A stretch of 64,000 nt of DNA from Flavobacterium psychrophilum DSM 3660 = ATCC 49418. Lineage in GTDB: Bacteria; Bacteroidota; Bacteroidia; Flavobacteriales; Flavobacteriaceae. The position numbers and the translations under genes are program-made. The stretch covers positions 1 through 64,000 of the forward strand of contig NZ_MUHE01000027.1 in NCBI RefSeq assembly GCF_002217405.1, in the 5' to 3' direction. Positions 27,534 to 35,666 of the stretch are shown in pieces (position 1 is the stretch's first letter; the number at the start of each line of letters is the position of its first letter). The notes beneath the pieces were generated by a model. The model was not told where the DNA came from. It searched no databases and saw nothing but the letters and a program-made list of their open reading frames with translations.

Positions 27534-28055
27534 CTAAATAATTTGTCCTACTTCATCTTTCAAAAAAGACAAAGCAATTGTACTTGGAGATTGGCTGTCT
27601 AGTAAATCACTTAAAATAGATTCACGCAATTTGTTAGCAGAATCTACTTTGTCGCTCATATTAGTTTTGCGAATGTTTTGTATTGTTGTATTTTTTGCTG
27701 TTTGTATGATAGTCCAACATTCGTCAGTTAAATAAATTTGTTGGGTAATATTATGCTCATATTCTTGGTTAATATGTTCGATAATTAAGTTTTCATATTG
27801 GTATTTATCCGAAGAAAAAGGCGTAATTCTTATTAATAAATTAGACGGATTAATACGTTCTAAAAATAAGGCCATACGCTCGTAAGCTTGCAAACGCAAA
27901 GGCAATGAATCTTTTTGGTTTTCTTTTTGTAGCAACCAGCGGCGTGTGTTTTGCTGGTCTTTAAAATGAGCATTAAACAAATAATAAGCTACTGCTCCTG
28001 TAATTAATGAAGGTAATGTGTAAGCAAGTATTTCGAAAATTTTTGAGTTATCCAT
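27534..28055 (-). CDS. Conserved flavobacterial membrane-anchored protein
   Basis: The 173-residue protein has one N-terminal membrane helix (residues 8-25, ILAYTLPSLITGAVAYYLF) followed by a cytoplasmic helical region with the RLQAYERMALFLERINPSNLL segment. This layout is familiar from unnamed proteins conserved across Flavobacteriaceae, but I know of no function. It is divergent from uvrD/pcrA. Its stop codon directly adjoins the end repeat of cassette-like unit 2. Confidence 0.7.
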   Translation of the reverse strand: MDNSKIFEILAYTLPSLITGAVAYYLFNAHFKDQQNTRRWLLQKENQKDSLPLRLQAYERMALFLERINPSNLLIRITPFSSDKYQYENLIIEHINQEYEHNITQQIYLTDECWTIIQTAKNTTIQNIRKTNMSDKVDSANKLRESILSDLLDSQSPSTIALSFLKDEVGQII

Positions 28056-28150
28056 TTTTATTGATATTGTTATTTATTTTTAATAAGTAAAATTGATATT
28101 CTTTTGCAAATAAACTTAAAAAAATAATTGTAATACAACTTTTCTAAGCG

Positions 28151-28158
28151 TATTTTTG
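28151..28158 (+). promoter_or_regulatory. Candidate -7 promoter element for the UvrD-type helicase gene
   Basis: TATTTTTG matches TAnnTTTG and lies 59 bases before the ATG at 28218. Confidence 0.4.
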
Positions 28159-28217
28159 TTCTTCTTGAGAAAATCTTAGAAACTAAGTAACTTACAACCT
28201 TCGCCATTTTAAATATT

Positions 28218-30551
28218 ATGCAAAAATACATCAGCCAACTTAACGAAGCACAACAAGCCCCTGTTTTACAAAAAGACGGACCAATGATTGTTATTGCTGG
28301 AGCAGGCTCAGGAAAAACACGTGTACTTACAGTAAGAATAGCTAATTTAATGAGTCAAAATGTTGATGCTTTTAATATTCTTGCACTCACATTTACCAAT
28401 AAAGCAGCACGTGAAATGAAAAAACGTATTGCAGATATTGTAGGAAATGCCGAAGCTAAAAACCTCTGGATGGGAACTTTTCACTCCGTTTTTGCTCGAA
28501 TTCTTCGTTCGGAGGCAGATAAATTGGGTTACCCTTCAAATTTTACCATTTATGATGCACAAGATTCCGTACGATTGCTAGGAGCGATCATCAAAGAAAT
28601 GCAATTAGACAAAGATATTTACAAGCCAAAACAAGTCTTTAGTAAAATATCATCTTACAAAAATAGTTTAGTCACGGTAAAAGCCTATTTTAATAATCCA
28701 GAATTGCAAGAATCTGATGCGATGGCAAAAAAACCCCGCTTGGGCGAAATTTATCAGCAATATGTAGAAAGGTGTTTTAAAGCAGGTGCCATGGATTTTG
28801 ATGATTTGTTGCTAAAAACCAACGAATTACTCACACGATTCCCTGAAGTTCTCCTGAAATATCAGGATCGTTTCCGATACATTTTAGTCGATGAGTACCA
28901 AGATACAAACCACTCACAGTATTTAATTGTTCGTGCCTTGTCCGATAGATTTCAAAATATTTGTGTCGTGGGCGACGATGCCCAAAGTATTTATGGTTTT
29001 CGTGGAGCCAACATTAACAATATTTTAAATTTTCAAAAAGATTACGAAAACGTAAAAATGTTTCGATTGGAACAAAATTATCGTTCGTCAAAAAATATTG
29101 TCGAAGCAGCGAATTCTGTTATCGATAAAAATAAAACAAAACTCGACAAAGTCGTCTGGACAGCCAACGATTTTGGTCAAAAAATAAAAGTAAACCGAAG
29201 CGTAACCGACAATGATGAAGGTCGTTTTGTAGCAGGAGAAATCTGGACACAAAAAATGACCAACCAAATGACAAACGGTCAGTTTGCTATCTTGTATCGT
29301 ACCAATGCACAATCTCGTGCTATGGAAGACGCTTTAAGAAAACGTGACATTCCTTACAGAATTTATGGCGGATTATCCTTCTATCAGAGAAAAGAAATAA
29401 AAGATGTTTTGTGTTATTTGCGGTTGGTTATTAATCCAAAAGACGAAGAAGCACTCATTCGTGTTATTAATTATCCAGCACGAGGAATAGGAGATACGAC
29501 CATCGAAAAACTAACCATTGCAGCCAATCATTACAAGCGTTCAATTTTTGAGGTAATGCAAGTTATTGATAAAATAGATTTAAAATTAAATTCTGGAACC
29601 AAAGCAAAATTACAAGATTTTGTAACAATGATAAAAAGTTTTCAGGCTATTAATGAAACTCAAGATGCTTTTTACCTTGCCGATCATGTAGCCAAAAAAA
29701 CAGGATATATTCAAGAACTCAAAAAAGATGGCACGCCAGAGGGTATTGCCCGAATTGAAAATATAGAAGAATTACTAAACGGAATTAAGGATTTTACCGA
29801 TGGCCAAGTAGAAGTAGATGGTGCTCGTGGTGCATTATCCGAATTTTTAGAAGATGTGGCACTAGCTACCGATCTAGACAAAGACACCTCCGATGATGAT
29901 CGTGTTGCTCTAATGACCATTCACCTTGCAAAAGGTTTAGAATTTCCCACGGTTTTTGTTGTAGGTATGGAAGAAGATTTGTTTCCAAGCGCCATGAGTA
30001 TGAGCACCAGAAGCGAACTCGAAGAAGAACGCCGATTGTTTTATGTAGCCTTAACCCGAGCAGAACACCAAGCGTATTTAACCTACGCACAATCTCGTTA
30101 CCGCTGGGGAAAACTTACAGATAGCGAACCATCACGATTTATCGAAGAAATAAATGGCGAATATTTAGAGTATATCACACCGCCCGAAACAAATTATAGG
30201 TACAAACCACAAATAGATCATGATATTTTTGGTGACGTAGATAAATCGAAATTACGATTAGCAAAACCTATAACAGGTACGCCACCCAAATATATTGCAA
30301 ACAACGAACCCAAATTAGATACAAATATTCGCAAGCTAAAACCTCTTTCGAATAACGCAGGATCTAGCAGCCCTAATTTATTTGACAACAAACTCGTTGC
30401 AGGAAATATAGTCATGCACGAACGTTTCGGAAAAGGAGAAATCTTAAACCTAGAAGGCGTTGGTGCCGACAAAAAAGCCGAAATTAAATTTGAAGTAGGC
30501 GGAATTAAAAAATTATTGTTGCGTTTTGCAAAGTTAGATGTAATGGGGTAA
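28218..30551 (+). CDS. UvrD/PcrA-type ATP-dependent DNA helicase
   Basis: The 777-residue protein is a complete superfamily 1A 3'-5' helicase. The Walker A motif is IAGAGSGKTRVLTVR near residue 27, motif Ia TFTNKAAREM, motif II VDEYQDTNHSQY near residue 220, motif III GDDAQSIYGFRGA, motif IV LEQNYRSS, and motif V/VI MTIHLAKGLEFPTVF and FYVALTRAEHQAYL. The C-terminal 60 residues carry a Tudor-like segment (VMHERFGKGEILNLEG) typical of PcrA. It acts in nucleotide excision repair and replication-fork clearance. It converges on the four-gene cluster of unknown function. Confidence 0.95.
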   Translation: MQKYISQLNEAQQAPVLQKDGPMIVIAGAGSGKTRVLTVRIANLMSQNVDAFNILALTFTNKAAREMKKRIADIVGNAEAKNLWMGTFHSVFARILRSEADKLGYPSNFTIYDAQDSVRLLGAIIKEMQLDKDIYKPKQVFSKISSYKNSLVTVKAYFNNPELQESDAMAKKPRLGEIYQQYVERCFKAGAMDFDDLLLKTNELLTRFPEVLLKYQDRFRYILVDEYQDTNHSQYLIVRALSDRFQNICVVGDDAQSIYGFRGANINNILNFQKDYENVKMFRLEQNYRSSKNIVEAANSVIDKNKTKLDKVVWTANDFGQKIKVNRSVTDNDEGRFVAGEIWTQKMTNQMTNGQFAILYRTNAQSRAMEDALRKRDIPYRIYGGLSFYQRKEIKDVLCYLRLVINPKDEEALIRVINYPARGIGDTTIEKLTIAANHYKRSIFEVMQVIDKIDLKLNSGTKAKLQDFVTMIKSFQAINETQDAFYLADHVAKKTGYIQELKKDGTPEGIARIENIEELLNGIKDFTDGQVEVDGARGALSEFLEDVALATDLDKDTSDDDRVALMTIHLAKGLEFPTVFVVGMEEDLFPSAMSMSTRSELEEERRLFYVALTRAEHQAYLTYAQSRYRWGKLTDSEPSRFIEEINGEYLEYITPPETNYRYKPQIDHDIFGDVDKSKLRLAKPITGTPPKYIANNEPKLDTNIRKLKPLSNNAGSSSPNLFDNKLVAGNIVMHERFGKGEILNLEGVGADKKAEIKFEVGGIKKLLLRFAKLDVMG

Positions 30552-30695
30552 AAAAAGTTATTAGATAATAGAAAAAAGACTTTTGAAGTTTAAAGTGCAT
30601 TTCTCTTTTTTGTATTTATTCTAGATTGCAAATCCGTTATATCGTTCACGAGAAGTTTAGCAAATATCCAAGCGAAGTGGATGCATTCAAAAAAA

Positions 30696-31565
30696 TTAAC
30701 TTAAAAACCTTAATTTATATGTAATATTATAAGATTTACAATTTGAACAAAATACATTTTTATTTTGTTCAAATTTCCCACCACAATCACAAGTTGCAGG
30801 TTTAGTATTTCTTTGAAAACTATGAAACTTACCACAAGATTGACATTGAAATCCATTGCTAAATCTTGAATTGGATAAAACTACTTCTGAATGTTTGCAA
30901 TCTAAACAATTGAGTTCTCCAGTTCCAGCCATTTTAGAAAAAGTTAAATTATTATCCAATTCATTTTTTTCTTCAACCCATGTATTTATTTCTAAAGTGA
31001 TTGGTGTCCAATTTAACTCTTCTTCAATTAATTTTCTGAAATTTGTTTGTATTTGAATTGGTGTTCTTCGAATATATTCTTCTGCTAAAACGCTTGTATT
31101 TTCTTTTAATTCTTTTAAATATTCAATTCTATTATCAGGTTGAATATTTCTAATAATTTCGCCTTTTTCATTTTTAATTTTCCAATTTTCTCCAAGATTT
31201 GTCCATATTACGGCAGTCATTCCATAATTCTCAATCCAATCTAAAATGGCTTGTTTGTGTTTAAAATCTTCGGGGAAAAAAGTGTTAGTTTCTTTTATAT
31301 AAAATCCAATATTTTCAGAACCTTCTCTTTCAGATAAATTCTTTATCGCTTCATTTGTCTCTATATTATTAGACATTGCAAAATAAGTTTTTACATAAGT
31401 TCCCTTTTCTGTAATGACTAATGTTAGTCTACCATCTTTAGAAATTCTTGCAAATTCTATTGGTAAAATAGGACCGTCTTCCAGCCAACCAATTTCTGTA
31501 ACATAGTTTAAATTTCTTGGATCCCATAATAATGAACCCCAACCAAGGATTGCTGTTGTTTGCAT
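30696..31565 (-). CDS. GGCT-like protein with C-terminal zinc ribbons (cluster gene 4)
   Basis: The 289-residue protein starts with AILGWGSLLWDPRNLN, resembling the YGSL nucleotide-like loop at the start of gamma-glutamylcyclotransferase-fold proteins, followed by GPILPIEFARISKDGRLTLV. The last 75 residues hold cysteine pairs: CLDC, CQSC, CDCG and CSNC, which should form one or two zinc ribbons. A longer frame starts upstream at 31610, but the ATG at 31563-31565 puts the conserved block at the N-terminus. It is the last gene of a tight four-gene set (10 bases after the previous stop). GGCT-like activity is a fold-level guess; the ribbons suggest nucleic-acid or protein binding. Confidence 0.6.
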   Translation of the reverse strand: MQTTAILGWGSLLWDPRNLNYVTEIGWLEDGPILPIEFARISKDGRLTLVITEKGTYVKTYFAMSNNIETNEAIKNLSEREGSENIGFYIKETNTFFPEDFKHKQAILDWIENYGMTAVIWTNLGENWKIKNEKGEIIRNIQPDNRIEYLKELKENTSVLAEEYIRRTPIQIQTNFRKLIEEELNWTPITLEINTWVEEKNELDNNLTFSKMAGTGELNCLDCKHSEVVLSNSRFSNGFQCQSCGKFHSFQRNTKPATCDCGGKFEQNKNVFCSNCKSYNITYKLRFLS

Positions 31566-31575
31566 GATTTTATAT

Positions 31576-32205
31576 TTATGACACTTTACAAATATGATTG
31601 AATTTTGCAATAAAATTTTCTCTTAATTCTACAGATGTAATTTTATCATTTTTTAGTATTAAATTCTTGTAGTTTTCAATTACAGTTTCAATATCCTTTT
31701 GAAAAATATCTCTATAAATTATTTTAGAATCTATTGATTTATCAACTCCGTATGCTCTAATTTTCCAACCATTTTTTGTTTGTGTTTCGTGTAAAAGTCC
31801 ACATCTAACATATTTAAAAAACTCATCACCTCTAATATTTAATTCTATAAAAGGGTTTCTTTTATCAAAAAATGATTTAAAAATTTCTTGATTATTGAGT
31901 GCTTTATCATTTTTACCTAAAGCAATTTCATTTTTAAACCAACCATATGGATTAGTACTAAATATCCAACCATTAATAAAACTTTCAATAGTTTCAATAA
32001 GTGAACACTGCAAATTGACAACTGCGAAACCCTCACCAGTTTTCAAATCCATATTCAAAATAGCATTAATCGGATTAAGATAACGAGTTCTAATTCTTTC
32101 TTCAAAAAAATGAAAGGCTAAACCCCAATTTTCATCTTCTTCATTTTTTAATCTGACTGCTAATTCTTTCCAATCCTTTATTGTTAATTTACCTGCTATA
32201 TCCAT
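31576..32205 (-). CDS. HEPN-like protein of unknown function (cluster gene 3)
   Basis: The 209-residue, largely helical protein contains FFEERIRTRYLNPINAIL near residue 33, GEGFAVVNLQCSLIETIES near residue 58 and KYVRCGLLHETQTKNGW at residues 131-147. The last block carries R134-x4-H139, the R-x4-6-H signature of HEPN ribonucleases, in the expected context of a helix end. Unnamed proteins with the same blocks are, from memory, common in bacterial accessory regions. Its start abuts the stop of the preceding gene with no spacer, so the two are surely co-transcribed. RNase activity is inferred. Confidence 0.65.
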   Translation of the reverse strand: MDIAGKLTIKDWKELAVRLKNEEDENWGLAFHFFEERIRTRYLNPINAILNMDLKTGEGFAVVNLQCSLIETIESFINGWIFSTNPYGWFKNEIALGKNDKALNNQEIFKSFFDKRNPFIELNIRGDEFFKYVRCGLLHETQTKNGWKIRAYGVDKSIDSKIIYRDIFQKDIETVIENYKNLILKNDKITSVELRENFIAKFNHICKVS

Positions 32206-33390
32206 TTATGATTTATTTTCATTGTTTATAATATTTTCAAGAACTTCATTAATTAAAGCATCATCTATAAATGGTTTTAATACATCCCAAAACATAGTAT
32301 ATTCACAAAATTCAATTTTTTCAGAATATTTATGAAGTAGTTTAATTGACCATGGCATGCTAGGATTTCTAGCTAAATAATTAATATTCCATTTGTCTTC
32401 ATATTTTTTAAATAGTTCAATTGACCAAGGTAGATTTTTATTCAAACTTAAATCATCCCAACTCCATTTATTTATAAATTTTTCTAATAATTTATCTGAC
32501 CAAGAAAGCAAATTTTTGGAATCATGACTTAATACATACCAATTCAAAAATTCTTCATATTTCTTTAATAATTCATCAGTCCAGTTGATTTTTTCATTTT
32601 GACTGAATAAATCCCAATTCAAAAAATTTTTATATTTTTCAATCAAATCAAATGACCAATTTAAATGGATATTATTACTTAAAAACCTAAATAAATCTAT
32701 TTTATTTCTAAAAATGTATTCAAGATATTCCTCTGTACATGGAAAAAATTTGTTCCTAAATAAATTATTAGCATTCCAAAGATCTCTATAACTTTGAAAA
32801 AAGGAAGGTGTAAAAGGTAAACTTTCATTAGAGCTCAAAGTATCCCAATCCCATTTATTCAAGTATCTATCAATAAGTACTTTTGACCAAGGTATTTTTA
32901 TATTTTTACTTAATTCTTTCCAATCCCATAAATCATAAAACTTGTCAATAAGCTCCATAGACCAAGGCAATGATTCGTTATTGCTTAAGATTTTCCAAAC
33001 TAATTTTTCTTTAAATTTTTCCAAAATCTCAAAATCCCATTTTATTATAGAATTTCGTTCTAAAATAAAAAACCAATTTTCAGTATCAAAACCATTTTTA
33101 CCCCATTTTAAGTATTTTTCATATTTTGATATAAAATCAATCGTGAGTGGATTATTAAAACTAATCCAATACCAATCTAATTTATCAATATTTAAATCTA
33201 CTAATTCATCATTTAAATTATAATTGGCAGAAACTAAATCAACAAATAATTTTGGATTCCTCTCAAAAATCTCCATCACCAATTGCCTATTGTTTTCTGC
33301 AATTAGTTTATTAGTTATAGAAATACTTGTGTTTACTTTTTGTACTAAATTATTTTGGTTAATAGGTATTAATTTGTTTTGGTCTTCCAT
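32206..33390 (-). CDS. Tryptophan-rich repeat protein (cluster gene 2)
   Basis: The 394-residue protein consists mostly of about ten repeats of 25-27 residues with the pattern L-P-W-S-x-E-L-I-x-K-Y-x-x-x-W-D-W-x-x-L-S-x-N-x-x. Clear copies begin at PWSMELIDKF, PWSKVLIDRY, NWSFDLIEKY, NWTDELLKKY, SWSDKLLEKF, PWSIELFKKY and PWSIKLLHKY. A short non-repetitive N-terminus (about 70 residues) and a C-terminal tail flank them. I do not recognise a named family. Such regular helical repeats usually form a superhelical binding scaffold. Spacing to the PLD gene is 3 bases. Confidence 0.75.
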   Translation of the reverse strand: MEDQNKLIPINQNNLVQKVNTSISITNKLIAENNRQLVMEIFERNPKLFVDLVSANYNLNDELVDLNIDKLDWYWISFNNPLTIDFISKYEKYLKWGKNGFDTENWFFILERNSIIKWDFEILEKFKEKLVWKILSNNESLPWSMELIDKFYDLWDWKELSKNIKIPWSKVLIDRYLNKWDWDTLSSNESLPFTPSFFQSYRDLWNANNLFRNKFFPCTEEYLEYIFRNKIDLFRFLSNNIHLNWSFDLIEKYKNFLNWDLFSQNEKINWTDELLKKYEEFLNWYVLSHDSKNLLSWSDKLLEKFINKWSWDDLSLNKNLPWSIELFKKYEDKWNINYLARNPSMPWSIKLLHKYSEKIEFCEYTMFWDVLKPFIDDALINEVLENIINNENKS

Positions 33391-33393
33391 AAT

Positions 33394-34755
33394 TTAGCTT
33401 ACAAGTTCGAGTGTTAAATTTTGTAATTCTTGCTCCAATTGGGTTTTGGTTTCTTTAAAATAAATATCCCAATTGGTTATATTATTTATCGTTGCAAAGG
33501 TTTCGCTTTCTTTTAGTGTGATGATGTCTTTTTCTAATTGTTTTAATTTTTGCTTTAGTTTGTGTAATGCAAAAATCAATTTTTCTTTTTCATTTATGCT
33601 ATCCGTTTGTGAGACAAAAGATTTTCCTGTTTGTAAATCATTAAGAATTTGGTTTACTTTTTCAATATCATGTTCGTCATACGCTTTTTTAAGTGCAATA
33701 AAAATCAATTCGGCTTCGGCTTTTTGCTCTTCGCTTACTTTATCTGGGTGACAAAGTGTAGTGGCTTTTCTAAAATTCTTTTTTAATTCTAGTTTTTCTT
33801 CTTCATTTAGTTCAAACTGATGCTTCTCTTTTTCAGTCTCAAATTGGTCACTATAATTGTTATAATCTTCCTCAGCTTCGGCTTCTTTTTTATGATTTTT
33901 GTATTTAATTTTACGAAGTTTCAAAACTTCTAAAATTAAACTTCCCAATTCTAAAGTATGTTGGTGCTGAAAATCAGACAAAACTTTTTCTAATTCTATC
34001 TTCTCATTATCAAAAGCATTGATTTGGCTTTCTAATAATTTGATTTCTAATCTAATTCCTGCAATTTCTGGATCATTCCAAATAGCAAGTTGCTGATAAG
34101 TAAGAATGAATTTTTGAATTATAGAAATTGCAGTTGCAAATTCTTTTCTATTAATGGCTTCTATAATATCATTAATATCATTATTAAATTTATATTCAAT
34201 AAGTTTTTGAGTTGTTTTTTTTACATCGTCAATATCTTCAAGTAGGATAAAATTCTTAATGATTTCAAGACGTTTTATTATTTTATCTAATGGAAAATCG
34301 ATCTCAGTATCGGTTTCATTAGGATAATATTTTCTTTTAATTTGATTAAACTCTTTAACAAATTGTTCTGCTAGAGAAGTATCATTTGAGTTAATAACGA
34401 TGTTTTCAAAATTACTTTCAGCTTTATAACTCCAATTATATGAGCCTGTGATAACTGTATTGTAATCTATTACACAAAACTTGTTGTGCATTAATTCAGT
34501 ATCGCCATTTCCGATTTTATATACTTTGCCATTTGATTTTTCTAACAATTCAAAATCGATAGAGGAGTTTTCATTTATTTTATCATTTGAAATAATGATT
34601 TGAATAGTACATCCATTTTTAGATTTTATCAGAAGTTGTTCAAAGATGGATTTATTTGTAAACCAAGCTACAGCAATATAAATTGATTTGTTTGCTTTAC
34701 AAATTTCCTCTATAATTCTACTAGCAATATCATCAAAAATAGCTTCTGTTTGCAT
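33394..34755 (-). CDS. Phospholipase D-like protein with a J-domain-like C-terminus (cluster gene 1)
   Basis: The 453-residue protein has a PLD-superfamily domain at residues 1-145 with one HKD motif, H90-x-K92-x4-D97, followed by TGSYNWSYKAESNFEN; the pair of active sites would come from dimerisation. A helical middle (150-310) leads to a J-domain-like region at about 320-375 with HPD at 336-338 in LCHPDKVSEEQKAEAE and ALKKAYDEHD. The C-terminus is coiled coil. Single-HKD proteins of this type include nucleases and are frequent in defence systems. It is the promoter-proximal gene of the four-gene cluster. Confidence 0.8.
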   Translation of the reverse strand: MQTEAIFDDIASRIIEEICKANKSIYIAVAWFTNKSIFEQLLIKSKNGCTIQIIISNDKINENSSIDFELLEKSNGKVYKIGNGDTELMHNKFCVIDYNTVITGSYNWSYKAESNFENIVINSNDTSLAEQFVKEFNQIKRKYYPNETDTEIDFPLDKIIKRLEIIKNFILLEDIDDVKKTTQKLIEYKFNNDINDIIEAINRKEFATAISIIQKFILTYQQLAIWNDPEIAGIRLEIKLLESQINAFDNEKIELEKVLSDFQHQHTLELGSLILEVLKLRKIKYKNHKKEAEAEEDYNNYSDQFETEKEKHQFELNEEEKLELKKNFRKATTLCHPDKVSEEQKAEAELIFIALKKAYDEHDIEKVNQILNDLQTGKSFVSQTDSINEKEKLIFALHKLKQKLKQLEKDIITLKESETFATINNITNWDIYFKETKTQLEQELQNLTLELVS

Positions 34756-34888
34756 AAAATATTTTAATTATTTTGAATTACGAATGTAATTATTAAATTC
34801 TCAAAAGATAGCGTTCCTCTTAGAATGTTTTAAAAAAAATAAGATGTTCATACTTCATAATTTTTTTAAATAGAATTTTAAAATAAAG

Positions 34889-34896
34889 TATCTTTG
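34889..34896 (+). promoter_or_regulatory. Candidate -7 promoter element for the Sua5-like gene
   Basis: TATCTTTG matches TAnnTTTG, 39 bases before the ATG. Confidence 0.45.
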
Positions 34897-34935
34897 CTAA
34901 TGGTTTAATTTTACTGTAATAAACTAAAAAAAAAT

Positions 34936-35556
34936 ATGAGTCAATTCATCAAAATATATCCAGACAATCCCAACGAAGCGGCTATCAAAAAAGTAGTGGA
35001 TGTACTAAAAAATGGTGGTCTCATTATTTATCCAACCGATACCGTGTATGGTTTGGGTTGCGATATTACCAATACCAAAGCTTTAGAGCGCATTGCAAAA
35101 ATAAAAGGCATTAAACTAGAAAAAGCCAATTTCTCCTTTGTTTGTCATGATTTGAGCAATATTTCCGATTACGTAAAACAAATAGATACGGCTACGTTTA
35201 AAATCTTAAAACGAGCTTTGCCCGGACCTTATACTTTTATTTTACCTGGAAATAATAATTTACCTAAAGAATTTAAAAAGAAAACGACAGTAGGAATTCG
35301 TGTTCCAGACAACAATATTGCATTAGAAATCGTAAAAATGTTAGGAAATCCTATCGTTTCTACTTCCATTCATGATGATGATGAGGTGATAGAATATACC
35401 ACCGATCCTGAACTTATTTTCGAAAAATGGCAAAACCTTGTCGATTTGGTTATAGATGGTGGTTATGGCGATAATGTTGGTTCTACTATTATCGATTTAT
35501 CTGGTCATGAACCAGAAGTTATTCGTGAAGGAAAAGGAAGTTTAGATATTTTGTAA
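34936..35556 (+). CDS. L-threonylcarbamoyladenylate synthase-type protein (Sua5/YrdC/YciO)
   Basis: The 206-residue protein matches the YrdC/YciO/Sua5 fold: GGLIIYPTDTVYGLGCDI near residue 28, RIAKIKGIKLEKANFSFVC near residue 55, LPGPYTFILPG near residue 95, and VGIRVPDNNIALEIV near residue 117. It is the single-domain form close to YciO/TsaC and likely makes threonylcarbamoyl-AMP for tRNA t6A, though YciO-type paralogues can have other roles. It stands alone. Confidence 0.87.
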   Translation: MSQFIKIYPDNPNEAAIKKVVDVLKNGGLIIYPTDTVYGLGCDITNTKALERIAKIKGIKLEKANFSFVCHDLSNISDYVKQIDTATFKILKRALPGPYTFILPGNNNLPKEFKKKTTVGIRVPDNNIALEIVKMLGNPIVSTSIHDDDEVIEYTTDPELIFEKWQNLVDLVIDGGYGDNVGSTIIDLSGHEPEVIREGKGSLDIL

Positions 35557-35639
35557 AAATAATTCATCAATACAAATAGCTTCGAAATTTAAAATATATA
35601 AATTCGCAAATTTGTGGTAAAAAAAAAGTATTTCTACCT

Positions 35640-35647
35640 TATTTTTG
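35640..35647 (+). promoter_or_regulatory. Candidate -7 promoter element for the oligopeptidase gene
   Basis: TATTTTTG matches TAnnTTTG and ends 19 bases before the ATG. Confidence 0.45.
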
Positions 35648-35666
35648 TAATCAAACTCAATTTAAA

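Larger units (their letters stand above)
26551..27534. mobile_element. Cassette-like unit 2 carrying a lipoprotein gene
   Basis: The gene is bounded by GTTGGCGGTAGTTTT (from 26672) and an inverted copy, GTTGGCGGTAATTT on the minus strand (27534 down to 27521). The outer copy begins with the last base of the stop codon of the gene at 27534-28055. A long hairpin lies beyond the other end. Same plan as unit 1, with related but not identical ends. Confidence 0.45.

Noticed and set aside
33394..34755. The PLD-J gene as an ordinary dnaJ
   Set aside because: It has no Gly/Phe-rich region or zinc centre, and the J-like part is C-terminal and internal; it is not a DnaJ partner gene of dnaK.
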